Source: Brevibacterium luteolum (GTDB taxonomy: Bacteria > Actinomycetota > Actinomycetes > Actinomycetales > Brevibacteriaceae). Taken from it: a DNA stretch of 64,000 nt. Each line of letters opens with the position of its first letter. The stretch's first letter is position 1. The translations under genes were made by a program, and so were the position numbers. The notes beneath the pieces were generated by a model, which saw only the letters and a list, made by a program, of their open reading frames with translations, did not search any database and was not told where the DNA came from. Below, in pieces: positions 56,367-64,000 of the stretch. The DNA lies in NCBI RefSeq assembly GCF_013004595.1, contig NZ_JABEMC010000002.1, forward strand, positions 62,001 to 126,000, written 5' to 3'.

Positions 56367-57542
56367 TCATTCGGTTCGGCCCTTCCAGTTGCGCAGCGCA
56401 ATGGCGCCGACTGCGACGGCGGCGATTGCGGCAATCACCACCCCGATGACAAGTGCTGATTGGGCTGGAACTCTCTTGACAGCTACTGCGGGTGCCGCAG
56501 CGCTCAACCCGTACCCGAGGCCGCTGAGTGAGTACAGCAGAGAGAAGCCCACGACGTGCAGATCGGGTCTCAGCTGCTGACGCAGCGTCAGATTGCGCGC
56601 GACGATACACACCGACTGAGCGACTCCTACGACGCACAGCAGGACGGGAAATGCTGGTGTCGACACGCTCAGGCCCGCTGCTCCTGCAGCGACCGTCATC
56701 ACTGTCAGGGCCAACCAGCTGTGCGCGGCAGGTGCGCCTGGGATCCTCAGCCAGCCGTACAACAGCACCCCGCCGATGCTGGCGATGGCCATCGCTGAAA
56801 GCAGAACACCGGCACGCGCTGGGTTCTCTCCGCTGTCGACGAGCATGGCCGACAGCAGCAGCTCCACGAAGGACACGATGCTCATCGCGAGACCTGCGCT
56901 GATGAAGATCGGCCAGAGGACTGAAAGCGATGCCCACCGCGTTGTTCCCGGTGCTTCACGCACAGGCTTCTGGACCGCCGTGGCTTCGGGCATGACCCGA
57001 ACGGAGACGGCACCAGCAAGCAGCAGCAGTCCGCACACGGCGAATACCGCCCGCGGTGACAGTGAGAAGCTGAGCGCGGCGACGAGTGCGGGCGCGACGG
57101 CCCAACATGCCATCGTCACACCGACTTCGAGGCTGAACGACCGGTGCATCTGGTCGCCGTGCACGATATTTCCCACCCCTGTCCGCAGCACTCCGGGAAC
57201 TGCCGCCGCTCCACCGCCGGCCAACACGGCGATCAGCCAGGCCGCTGGTTGCACTGCGCCGCCCAGGATCGCGACCGTTGAGTAGGCGCCTGCGCTGAGG
57301 AGCAGACCGACAGTCGCTTCTCGTCGGAAGTACGCGGGACTCAGCCGCACTCCGAGCAGCGGAGCACAGCAGGCTTCAGCCACAGCGAAAAGTCCGGCCA
57401 ACACGAGTCCGTGAGCGTACGAGTCGAGGAGCTGGCTTCCGAGGAAGGCCATCGCAAGAGGTGTCATCGCCACCGGCAGTCGCGTCGCGGCGATGCTCAC
57501 CAGCCAGATGACGTACTCGAGTCGTGCTGAACGTTGCGTCAT
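56367..57542 (-). CDS. MFS transporter, unassigned subfamily
   Basis: This 391-residue protein has about twelve hydrophobic segments and no long soluble part. The loop between helices 2 and 3 (GVRLSPAYFRREATVGLLL) replaces the usual MFS motif A with a variant. The second half carries SGENPARAGVLLSAMAIASIGGVLLYGWL, in the place of the internal-repeat motif A. The start has only a weak ribosome-binding site. No neighbours hint at a substrate; it is separated from the small regulator gene by 55 bases on the same strand, so they could share a transcript with the regulator first. Confidence 0.8.
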   Translation of the reverse strand: MTQRSARLEYVIWLVSIAATRLPVAMTPLAMAFLGSQLLDSYAHGLVLAGLFAVAEACCAPLLGVRLSPAYFRREATVGLLLSAGAYSTVAILGGAVQPAAWLIAVLAGGGAAAVPGVLRTGVGNIVHGDQMHRSFSLEVGVTMACWAVAPALVAALSFSLSPRAVFAVCGLLLLAGAVSVRVMPEATAVQKPVREAPGTTRWASLSVLWPIFISAGLAMSIVSFVELLLSAMLVDSGENPARAGVLLSAMAIASIGGVLLYGWLRIPGAPAAHSWLALTVMTVAAGAAGLSVSTPAFPVLLCVVGVAQSVCIVARNLTLRQQLRPDLHVVGFSLLYSLSGLGYGLSAAAPAVAVKRVPAQSALVIGVVIAAIAAVAVGAIALRNWKGRTE

Positions 57543-57597
57543 TGCACCGTCAGCACAGCCGCACTCACTCCGCGATCACCTGCACCGAGTCGCTGTC

Positions 57598-57891
57598 TCA
57601 GCTGCGCTCACCGCTGAGGATTGCCTCACGTGCTGACTCCATGAGCGCTGCTGGCTTCCCCGCCCGATCTCGGCTGAGCTGGCGATGGGCCGCAGGAAGG
57701 TCTTGCATCAACCGCGACACCGTCGACTTCGGAATCTGTGTCATGCGGGCGATCTCCCGGACGCCGACACCGGCATCAGCAAGCCTACCGATCGCCTCAA
57801 GTTCTATCTCCTTAGCTGCGACTGTGACAGCCTCGTGATAGACCCGAGCGCGCTGGCACGCACTCACGAGCGGCTCCCATTCCTCCACCAC
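57598..57891 (-). CDS. Small helix-turn-helix regulator (stand-alone)
   Basis: The 97-residue protein has an N-terminal helical part and a helix-turn-helix (LADAGVGVREIARMTQIPKSTVSRLMQDLP) of the resolvase/homeodomain-like type, then a short basic tail. No ligand domain is visible. I start at the GTG at 57891, which has GGAGGG five bases upstream; longer frames read over operator DNA. Two TGTCCC/GGGACA palindromes lie 23-66 bases upstream of the start, between it and the divergent MFS gene, so autoregulation and control of the exporter are likely. No family name can be given with confidence. Confidence 0.72.
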   Translation of the reverse strand: MVEEWEPLVSACQRARVYHEAVTVAAKEIELEAIGRLADAGVGVREIARMTQIPKSTVSRLMQDLPAAHRQLSRDRAGKPAALMESAREAILSGERS

Positions 57892-57913
57892 GCTGACCCT
57901 CCATCTCCTCAAC

Positions 57914-57957
57914 TGTCCCACGCGGGACACTGCTACATTACTGTCCCACGTGGGACA
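57914..57957. promoter_or_regulatory. Two 16-base operator palindromes in the regulator-MFS divergent region
   Basis: TGTCCCACGCGGGACA (57914-57929) and the perfect palindrome TGTCCCACGTGGGACA (57942-57957) lie 28 bases centre to centre. The AT-richer bases between them (CTGCTACATTAC) contain a -10-like element on either strand. Paired near-identical palindromes suit cooperative binding of dimers. Confidence 0.8.
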
Positions 57958-58104
57958 GCGGCCGTCAAGAGCCCTAATCCAGCGAGGGGTGCCGGACGCG
58001 TGCGTGACCGTCTTCACGCCCGCACCATCGGCGAATCGGGAATAGGCTTTCAGGTGTGCTGGTTGGCGCAGAGTCCACCGCACCACCACCGGCAAGGAGC
58101 CCAT

Positions 58105-59328
58105 ATGCCTGCAGCAGCGCCGCCCGCACGCGCAGCGGTCAGCCCGCTGGAGGCCAAGCTCGCCGTGTTCGCCCTGGCGATCGGCGCCTTCGGCATCGGC
58201 ACCGCCGAGTTCGCCACGATGGGCCTGCTGCCGCAGATCGCCGAGGGCCTTAACGCCTCAATCACCCAGGCCGGTCATGCGGTGTCGCTGTATGCGCTCG
58301 GCGTCGTCATCGGCGCACCGGTCATCACTGCGTTGGCGGCCAAGATAGACCGCCGCTGGCTGCTGCTGAGCCTCATGGTCGTCTTCATCGTCGGCAGCGT
58401 CGGATCGACCCTGGCCCCGACGATGCACCTCATGCTCGTCTCCCGATTCATCACCGGCCTCCCGCACGGTGCGTTCCTCGGCGTCGGCGCCGTCGTCGCC
58501 GCAACCCTGGCACCAGCGCACCGCAAGGGCACCGCAATGGCCCGGGTGATGCTGGGTCTGACGATCGCGAACATCATCGGTGTCCCCGCCGCTGCCGCAC
58601 TCGGCACGGAGTTCGGCTGGCGGGTCGCCTATGCGCTCGTCGCGTTCATCGGCCTGCTGACCCTGGTGGCCGTGTTCTTCCTCGTCCCACAGACCGCGCC
58701 GGCTGCAGCACCGTCGATCCGCGGTGAGCTGCGCACCATGAAGCGCCCACAGGTGATCCTCACCCTCATCGCCGGATCGGTGGGTTTCGGCGGCATGTTC
58801 GCTCTCTACACCTACATCGCACCGACCCTGACCGAGCTCACCGGGCTGCCCGCCTCGGTGATCCCATGGGTGCTCGTGTGCTTCGGGGTCGGCATGACCG
58901 TCGGCACCTTCGTCGCAGGCCCGCTCGTCGATCGGTCGATCGAGCGCTCGGCTGTCATCGGGCTCGTCGGCCTGGGCATCGTGCTGCTGACCTTCGGGCT
59001 GTTCGCCCACGTGCCGGCGTTGGCGATCGGCTGCGTGTCGGTCATCGGCATCTTCAGCTCACTGTTCGTCACTGCCCTGCAGGCCAGGCTCATGCGCGAA
59101 TCCCACGACGCGCCCTCGTTGACTGCGGCGATGAACCATGCGGCATTCAACTTCGCCAACGCGCTCGGCGCGTTCGCCGGCGGCATCGTCATCGACGCCG
59201 GACTCGGCTTCCGCGCACCAGCGCTCACCGGTGTCGGGCTGACCGTCGTCGGGCTGGTCGTCACGACGATCGCGATCACCACCTACCGCCAGTCACGCGC
59301 CCGTCAGGTCATCGACGTCGAAGGGTGA
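58105..59328 (+). CDS. MFS drug/metabolite exporter, DHA1 family
   Basis: This 407-residue twelve-helix protein belongs to the DHA1 exporter group (AraJ/CmlR-like). AIGAFGIGTAEFATMGLLPQIA at helix 1, the motif-A-like AAKIDRRWLLL loop, the RFITGLPHGAFLGVG block and GVPAAAALGTEFGWRVAY (motif C-like, with Gly-rich kinks of proton antiporters) support this. The ATG at 58105 has AGGAG seven bases upstream; a longer frame reads the operator region and is discounted. Divergent from the small HTH gene, with shared operators. Export of a drug or arabinose-like sugar is inferred only. Confidence 0.88.
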   Translation: MPAAAPPARAAVSPLEAKLAVFALAIGAFGIGTAEFATMGLLPQIAEGLNASITQAGHAVSLYALGVVIGAPVITALAAKIDRRWLLLSLMVVFIVGSVGSTLAPTMHLMLVSRFITGLPHGAFLGVGAVVAATLAPAHRKGTAMARVMLGLTIANIIGVPAAAALGTEFGWRVAYALVAFIGLLTLVAVFFLVPQTAPAAAPSIRGELRTMKRPQVILTLIAGSVGFGGMFALYTYIAPTLTELTGLPASVIPWVLVCFGVGMTVGTFVAGPLVDRSIERSAVIGLVGLGIVLLTFGLFAHVPALAIGCVSVIGIFSSLFVTALQARLMRESHDAPSLTAAMNHAAFNFANALGAFAGGIVIDAGLGFRAPALTGVGLTVVGLVVTTIAITTYRQSRARQVIDVEG

Positions 59329-60159
59329 GTGGTCTGCGGCGCTCAACCGTGCGCACTCGTCCATCAGCTGCCGCACCCCGACAGCGAAAGCACGTTCAGC
59401 TTCTGTATGAAATCCCGTTTGAGCGATCACGTTGTCAGCCGCGCGAATCAGTTCGGCTTGCATCTGACCATCGGGTAGCGTGACGGCAGCCAGGCACACC
59501 TGCTCGACGTCTTCGACAAGCTCTTCAACATCTATGGCCAGATCATATTCTGGATCGGCCCGATGCCGACTGTGATCGATTGGCAGCAAGCGGAAGTTCG
59601 GGCAGTGTTCGCAGAGGAGTTCTTCTGCTCGCTCACGCAGTTTCACGACTTCTTCGTCAAGCACTGATCCGTCTGGAGCGACTGCGAGAATCAGCGTTCT
59701 GTCCGAAAAGTGTCCTCCGCCCAACGCTCGCGACACACCTGCTGTGGCGATCGTTCCAGCCAGCACACATACACCGAAGACCGGCAGCCAGAAAACCGCA
59801 ATCTCCGAGGGCCGGTCAGCGACGCCTTCGCTGGTGAGCATGTGGAGCCACGGCGCTGAATGCACCGGAGACACCAGCAAGACCACTCCCACGGCTCCGA
59901 GCCCGGTCAGCGGCAGCGTACCTCGTACCGTTGAGAAGGAAGCTGCACCGGCGAACAGACCACATCCGAACCCGGAAAGCATCATCCAAGCGAAGAAAGT
60001 GATGAACCCACCGACGATTGGCTCGACTTCGAGCGCAACTGTCAGCGGGTCGGGTGCGGTCACGATTGACACAGCGACACTGCTGAGACCATAACCGGTT
60101 GCAGTGACGACAAACAACGGCGACCATGACGGGATCAGCCACCGCTTCATCAACCGCAT
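59293..60159 (-). CDS. Membrane protein with C-terminal cytoplasmic domain, unknown function
   Basis: The 288-residue protein has four hydrophobic segments in its first 150 residues (near 12-32, 48-68, 80-100 and 122-145), then a soluble 140-residue part with acidic helices (VEELVEDVEQVCLAAVTLPDGQMQAELIRAADNVI). I recognise no family. GAGG lies eight bases before the ATG. Its 3' end overlaps that of the convergent MFS gene by 36 bases. Codon pattern and length support a real gene. Confidence 0.7.
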   Translation of the reverse strand: MRLMKRWLIPSWSPLFVVTATGYGLSSVAVSIVTAPDPLTVALEVEPIVGGFITFFAWMMLSGFGCGLFAGAASFSTVRGTLPLTGLGAVGVVLLVSPVHSAPWLHMLTSEGVADRPSEIAVFWLPVFGVCVLAGTIATAGVSRALGGGHFSDRTLILAVAPDGSVLDEEVVKLRERAEELLCEHCPNFRLLPIDHSRHRADPEYDLAIDVEELVEDVEQVCLAAVTLPDGQMQAELIRAADNVIAQTGFHTEAERAFAVGVRQLMDECARLSAADHSPFDVDDLTGA

Positions 60160-60287
60160 AGGCCAATCCTCACAATGTCAGACGTCAGTGAGATCACTAT
60201 ACTCACGACGATCCGTAACTGGCCGCCGTTGAGGGCCCTCCATCGGTTGACCGCCAGCCGGGTGTCTCACCGCCGGCCGATACCACT

Positions 60288-61421
60288 TCACTTCCCGCCG
60301 GTGATCTCCGCGTACAGCGCTGCGAGCAGATCCTTGACCCGGGTGTCGACATCCTCTGACTGCATCTCATTGGTGAGGAACGAGAACGCGATCCCATGCT
60401 CGGGCCAGGCGCCGTGCAGTCCCCCGCCGGCCCCGGAGTGCCCGAAGGCCGCCTCGACCGGCCCGTAGGCGCCGATCGGGTCGGCGAGTTCGAACCCAAG
60501 GCCGAAGCGCAGCGGCCGGTCGTTGATCGCATCGATCCCCTCCGACCAGGTGCGGGTGAACACCTCACGCGTCTGCCGGGAGAGGATTGCGCCGTCTGCC
60601 AGCAGCAGCGCGTAGAACCGCGCCATCGACTCCGCTGTCGCGATGCCACCGCCGGCGGCCTGCTGGGCGGCATGGAAGGCGCGGGTGTTGAACGGGCTGT
60701 CCCCGGAAAGCAGCAGCCCGGCGTACATCCGGTCGACGATCGCCCGGCGCTCGGGGTCGTCATCGAGGAACGTCGAGACCCGATAGCCGGCCGCCTGGTG
60801 GATCGGCGCAACCCGGTCCTCCAGCTCCGCAGGCAGCCCGAGGTGGATGTCGAGGCCGTGCGGGCCGGCGATGCGTTCGGCGATGAGCTCGCCGACATCA
60901 GCGCCGGTGACCCGCCACACGAGCTCGGAGAGCAGATAGCCATAGGTGATCGCATGGTAGGCGACCTTGGTGCCTGGTGACCACAAAGGCTGCTGGGCTG
61001 CGAGCCGGCTGGCCATGAGCCGGTTGTCGTACTGCTCGCCGGGCCCGGCCGGATCCGGGTCGACATAGGGCAGCCCGACCGTGTGATTCAAAAGCTGGCA
61101 CACCGGCACTTCGTCCTTGCCGGCAGCCGCGAACTCCGGCCAGTACCGGGCGACGGGTGCCTCGACGTCGATGAGCCCGTCATCGACGAGCATCCCGACG
61201 ACGGCTGCGGCCAGGCCCTTCGTCCCGGAGAACAGCACAGCCATCGTCTCCGGCGTCCACACCTCGGGCGCAGCAGCCCCGCCACGGCAGGTGTGCCCGC
61301 CGGCCAGGCTGCAGATGAGCTCGCCGTCGCGGCACACGGCGAACGCCATGCCGCCGCCGCTTGCGCGCACGTGCCGGTCGAAGACCTCGGCGACAGAGCC
61401 GGACTCAGAGGCTGGGGACAT
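60288..61421 (-). CDS. Serine hydrolase, beta-lactamase/D-aminopeptidase/esterase family (class C-like)
   Basis: This 377-residue protein has the class C-like catalytic set: Ser-x-x-Lys in LFSGTKGL, a YxA-type motif in VAYHAITYGYLL, and FGHSGAGGGL (HxG-like) near the C-terminus. No signal peptide is seen, so it is likely cytoplasmic, where relatives are esterases or D-peptide amidases. The start overlaps the 3' end of the ABC ATPase gene by 17 bases, so it belongs to the transport operon and may process imported peptides or esters. Substrate is inferred. Confidence 0.85.
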   Translation of the reverse strand: MSPASESGSVAEVFDRHVRASGGGMAFAVCRDGELICSLAGGHTCRGGAAAPEVWTPETMAVLFSGTKGLAAAVVGMLVDDGLIDVEAPVARYWPEFAAAGKDEVPVCQLLNHTVGLPYVDPDPAGPGEQYDNRLMASRLAAQQPLWSPGTKVAYHAITYGYLLSELVWRVTGADVGELIAERIAGPHGLDIHLGLPAELEDRVAPIHQAAGYRVSTFLDDDPERRAIVDRMYAGLLLSGDSPFNTRAFHAAQQAAGGGIATAESMARFYALLLADGAILSRQTREVFTRTWSEGIDAINDRPLRFGLGFELADPIGAYGPVEAAFGHSGAGGGLHGAWPEHGIAFSFLTNEMQSEDVDTRVKDLLAALYAEITGGK

Positions 61422-63345
61422 TGGTCAGCAACTCCTGTGTGTACGTGTGCTGCGGGTTCTCCAGCACCATATCGACCGGGCCGTCATCGACGATCCGGCC
61501 GCCGTTGAGCACCGCCACGCGGGAGGCGATGTGGCGGGCAAGGGCGATGTTGTGGGTGACGAAGAGCATCGCCAGACCGCGTTCGTCCTGCAGGGTGCGC
61601 AGCAGCGAGATGATGCTGGCCTGCACGGACACATCGAGGGCAGAGGTGATCTCATCGCAGATGAGGACGCTGGGCATGTTCACCAGGGCGCGGGCGATCG
61701 CCGCACGCTGCCGCTCACCACCCGACAGGTCACCCGGGCGCCGGTCGTGGAACTGGCGGCCGAGCCGCACCGCATCGAGGGCGTCCTTGACCTGCTCGCG
61801 GCGTTGGGCGGCACTGAGCCCACCGGCCATCTCCAGGGGCACGGCCAGCGATTCGCCGATCGTGCGCCGGGGATTGAGTGAGGAGAACGGCGACTGGAAG
61901 ATGTACTGGATGTCGGTGCGCTGGCCGATGCTGCGCTGCCGCGTCGAACGCGCGATCGTCTCGCCACGGTAGATGACATCGCCGGTGTAGCCGTCGTTGA
62001 GGCCTGCGATCGAGCGCGCCAACGTCGTCTTGCCGGAACCGGATTCACCCAGCAGGAGGGTGCACTCCCCGGCCTGCAGGTCGAGGTCGATCGATTTGAG
62101 GATCGTCTTCGGCCCGTAGCTCAGGCCCAATCCGCGCACCTGCAGCACCGCATCGAGCGCCGGCGCCGTCGGCTGCGGCTCGCCCACCTGGTTTGCCGTC
62201 GTCGCCCCGCCCGTACCCGAGGTGCCTGTCGCTGGGCTCGCGGTACCGGCGGTGCCGGACTCTGGGCTCGCGGTGCCGGTTTCCGAGCCCGAGGCGGTGG
62301 CCGCCTCGGCGGCGGGGCTTGCGTGGGTGGCATCGGTGGTGAGCAGGTGGGTCTTCTGGCTCTTCTCAGCGTCCTTGGCTCTGGCTTCGGCGGCGGCCTT
62401 CTCGTGCTCTGGCACGTCAGCGCGTTCGAAGTCGCCGATCCGGTTGCGTCCGGCCAGATCCGGCACGGCAGCCAGCAGCGTCTTCGTGTAGTCGTGCTGG
62501 GGGCGTTCGAGCACATCGGCGCATGAGCCGTGTTCGACGATGCGCCCGCGCAGCATCACCGCGATTCGGTCGGCGATCTCTGCCACGACGGCGAGGTCGT
62601 GGGTGATGTAGAGGCCGGCCACCTTGTTGCGCACGGTCATCTCGCGGATGGTGTCCAGCACCTGCGCCTGGGTGGCGACGTCGAGGCCGGTGGTCGGTTC
62701 GTCGAGGACGAGCACATCGGGATACATCGCAAAGGCCATCGCAATCCCGATGCGCTGCTGCTGCCCGCCTGAGAGCTGGTGCGGCCAGCGCCGCTGGTAG
62801 GCCTCGTCATCGGGCAGGCCGACTTCGCGCAGCACCTGACGGACCCGCTCGGCGCGTTCCTCGGCGGAGGAGCCGAAGCCGTGGATGTCGAGGACCTCGC
62901 TGATCTGCTCGCCGACGCGCATGCCGGGGTTGAGTGAGAGCGCAGGATCCTGCGGAATGTAGGACACCCGCGCTCCGCGCAGCTGCCGCAGCGTGGCATC
63001 GGGCAGGGCGGTCATCTCCGCCGGTTCGTCGGCATCGGAGGGGTAGAGCCACACGGTGCCGCCGGCATGGGTGAGCCCGGTGCGGAAGTGGCCGAGCACC
63101 GCGAGCCCGACGGTCGTCTTGCCCGAGCCGGATTCGCCGACAAGCGCGAGGATCTCCGAGGGTTTGAGGTCGAGGTCGACGTCGGTGATGACGTCGGCTC
63201 CCGAGGCGGTGGCGGTGATGTGCAGATCGTCGATCTCGAGGACGTTGCCGCCCTCCTGTGCCCGCGCGTGCCAGGCTGAGGAGCGGCGCGCAGACGGGCT
63301 GACCGTGGCGATGCTGCCGGTGGAAGTCGTGTCGAAGCTGCTCAT
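61405..63345 (-). CDS. Peptide/nickel-type ABC transporter, fused double ATP-binding protein
   Basis: The 646-residue protein carries two oligopeptide-family ATPase domains: first with Walker A GESGSGKT, signature LSGGQQQR and Walker B VLVLDEPTTGLD; second with GESGSGKT, LSGGERQR and VLICDEITSALD, where Walker B ends in I-T after the Glu instead of P-T. A long Ala/Ser/Thr/Gly-rich linker (about 90 residues) joins them. Its ATG overlaps the permease stop (ATGA), and a serine hydrolase gene follows. It is paralogous to the protein at 9414 but with a different linker. Two dispersed motif copies lie in the linker and N-terminus. Confidence 0.91.
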   Translation of the reverse strand: MSSFDTTSTGSIATVSPSARRSSAWHARAQEGGNVLEIDDLHITATASGADVITDVDLDLKPSEILALVGESGSGKTTVGLAVLGHFRTGLTHAGGTVWLYPSDADEPAEMTALPDATLRQLRGARVSYIPQDPALSLNPGMRVGEQISEVLDIHGFGSSAEERAERVRQVLREVGLPDDEAYQRRWPHQLSGGQQQRIGIAMAFAMYPDVLVLDEPTTGLDVATQAQVLDTIREMTVRNKVAGLYITHDLAVVAEIADRIAVMLRGRIVEHGSCADVLERPQHDYTKTLLAAVPDLAGRNRIGDFERADVPEHEKAAAEARAKDAEKSQKTHLLTTDATHASPAAEAATASGSETGTASPESGTAGTASPATGTSGTGGATTANQVGEPQPTAPALDAVLQVRGLGLSYGPKTILKSIDLDLQAGECTLLLGESGSGKTTLARSIAGLNDGYTGDVIYRGETIARSTRQRSIGQRTDIQYIFQSPFSSLNPRRTIGESLAVPLEMAGGLSAAQRREQVKDALDAVRLGRQFHDRRPGDLSGGERQRAAIARALVNMPSVLICDEITSALDVSVQASIISLLRTLQDERGLAMLFVTHNIALARHIASRVAVLNGGRIVDDGPVDMVLENPQHTYTQELLTNVPSL

Positions 63346-64000
63346 TGCTCACCTACATTCGATGTGGCCGAGGCCCGTGCGATCGAGTCGGCGATGAGGT
63401 TCGTGCCGATGGTCAGCAGTGCGATCGCTGCCACCGGCAGAAGCACACCCCAGGGCTGGATGGACAGTGCGATGCGGTTCTCGTTGATCATCAGGCCCCA
63501 GTCGGCGGTCGGCGGCTGCATGCCCAAACCCAGGAAGGACAGCGAAGCGATCGCACCGATCGAATATGTCAGGCGCAGGCCGGCCTCAACGGCCATCGGG
63601 CCGGTGATGTTGGGCATGATCTCGCGGGTCAGCAGCCGCAGACGCGGCATCGCGTACATTTCGGCCGCCCGGATGTAGTCCTCGTTGATGACTCCGAGAG
63701 TGGCCGAGCGGGCCACGCGTGCGATGCGCGGGGCGTGGGTGATGCCGATGACGGTGATGAGCACCCAGCCCCGAGGCCCGAGCACGGTGATCGCCAGCAG
63801 CGCGAAGACGAGCTGCGGAATCGCCAGCAGTACATCGTTGCTGCGCATGATGAGCGAGTCGAGCCAGCCGCCGGTGTAGGCCGCGGTCATCCCGAAGAGC
63901 ACGCCGAGCACCAGGCCGATGAGGGTGGCGAGCAGCGCGTAGAGGAGGAGCGTCAGGCCGCCGCCGATGAACCGGGTGAAGACATCGCGTCCGAGGTTGT
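63342..64000 (-). CDS. Peptide/nickel-type ABC transporter permease, DppC-like (5' end outside window)
   Basis: The frame runs from the stop at 63342 through the window edge. It reads NLGRDVFTRFIGGGLTLLLYALL, the DppC entry block, then the membrane domain with ARIARVARSATLGVINEDYIRAAEMY (the EAA-like coupling region) and LGLGMQPPTADWGLMI. About 220 residues are visible; the N-terminal membrane helix and start lie beyond. It overlaps the ATPase gene by four bases. The matching DppB-like and binding-protein genes are presumably to the right. Confidence 0.9.
   Translation of the reverse strand, partial: NLGRDVFTRFIGGGLTLLLYALLATLIGLVLGVLFGMTAAYTGGWLDSLIMRSNDVLLAIPQLVFALLAITVLGPRGWVLITVIGITHAPRIARVARSATLGVINEDYIRAAEMYAMPRLRLLTREIMPNITGPMAVEAGLRLTYSIGAIASLSFLGLGMQPPTADWGLMINENRIALSIQPWGVLLPVAAIALLTIGTNLIADSIARASATSNVGEQ

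Overview
This window looks like a chromosome segment of a high-GC Gram-positive bacterium (Actinomycetota), most likely in Micrococcales and possibly Brevibacterium. That placement is an inference from gene content: a HAIR operator upstream of clpB, DUF5926 and DUF6458 proteins, a DUF222/HNH protein, LppM-like lipoproteins, malate synthase G, actinobacterial paired acyl-CoA dehydrogenases, and frequent GTG starts with ATGA/GTGA gene overlaps. No rRNA, tRNA, CRISPR array, prophage or replication origin was seen.

Layout, left to right. 1-6975 (minus): glutamate synthase operon gltB-gltD followed by a FAD oxidoreductase cut by the window edge. 7310-8890: a DUF222/HNH protein. 9414-15173 (minus): complete oligopeptide/nickel-type ABC importer (lipoprotein, two permeases, fused double ATPase). 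15548-17110: an AGCS sodium:amino acid symporter behind a structured leader. 17235-21956: remnant of a cell-envelope polysaccharide locus (GH79-like lipoprotein, LCP ligase, 5'-truncated UDP-sugar dehydrogenase) interrupted by an IS3-family element. 22050-28062: DUF817 protein, class II fructose-bisphosphate aldolase, UMF1-type MFS protein, heteromeric acyl-CoA dehydrogenase pair. 28253-32116: two convergent LppM-like lipoproteins flanking a RES/Xre-type toxin-antitoxin pair. 32242-37439: amidohydrolase, SpoU methyltransferase, ABC-2 exporter, pyrE. 37862-45180: short-chain dehydrogenase, glcB, xthA, small membrane protein, clpB. 45474-46565: excisionase-like antitoxin and PIN toxin pair 1. 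46695-55126: crotonase homologue, lipoprotein, epimerase, DUF6458, arcA broken by a nonsense codon, pheA, glycosyltransferase, DUF5926, GNAT. 55176-56146: antitoxin/PIN pair 2. 56367-60159: two MFS proteins, a small HTH regulator with paired operator palindromes, and a membrane protein. 60288-64000 (minus): serine hydrolase, fused double ABC ATPase and a permease running off the edge, a second peptide-type importer.

Most genes are housekeeping, nutrient uptake or central metabolism. The accessory layer is three toxin-antitoxin pairs (two homologous), one IS element, and three damaged genes: the truncated wecC-like gene, arcA with an in-frame TAG, and PIN toxin 1 whose conserved N-terminus has no standard start codon. 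Another signal is a short dispersed motif, RCCTCGGGNNCGG (often inside CCACCGCCTCGGG), found at about 16 sites in intergenic DNA, hairpins and flexible protein segments, well above a rough chance expectation.
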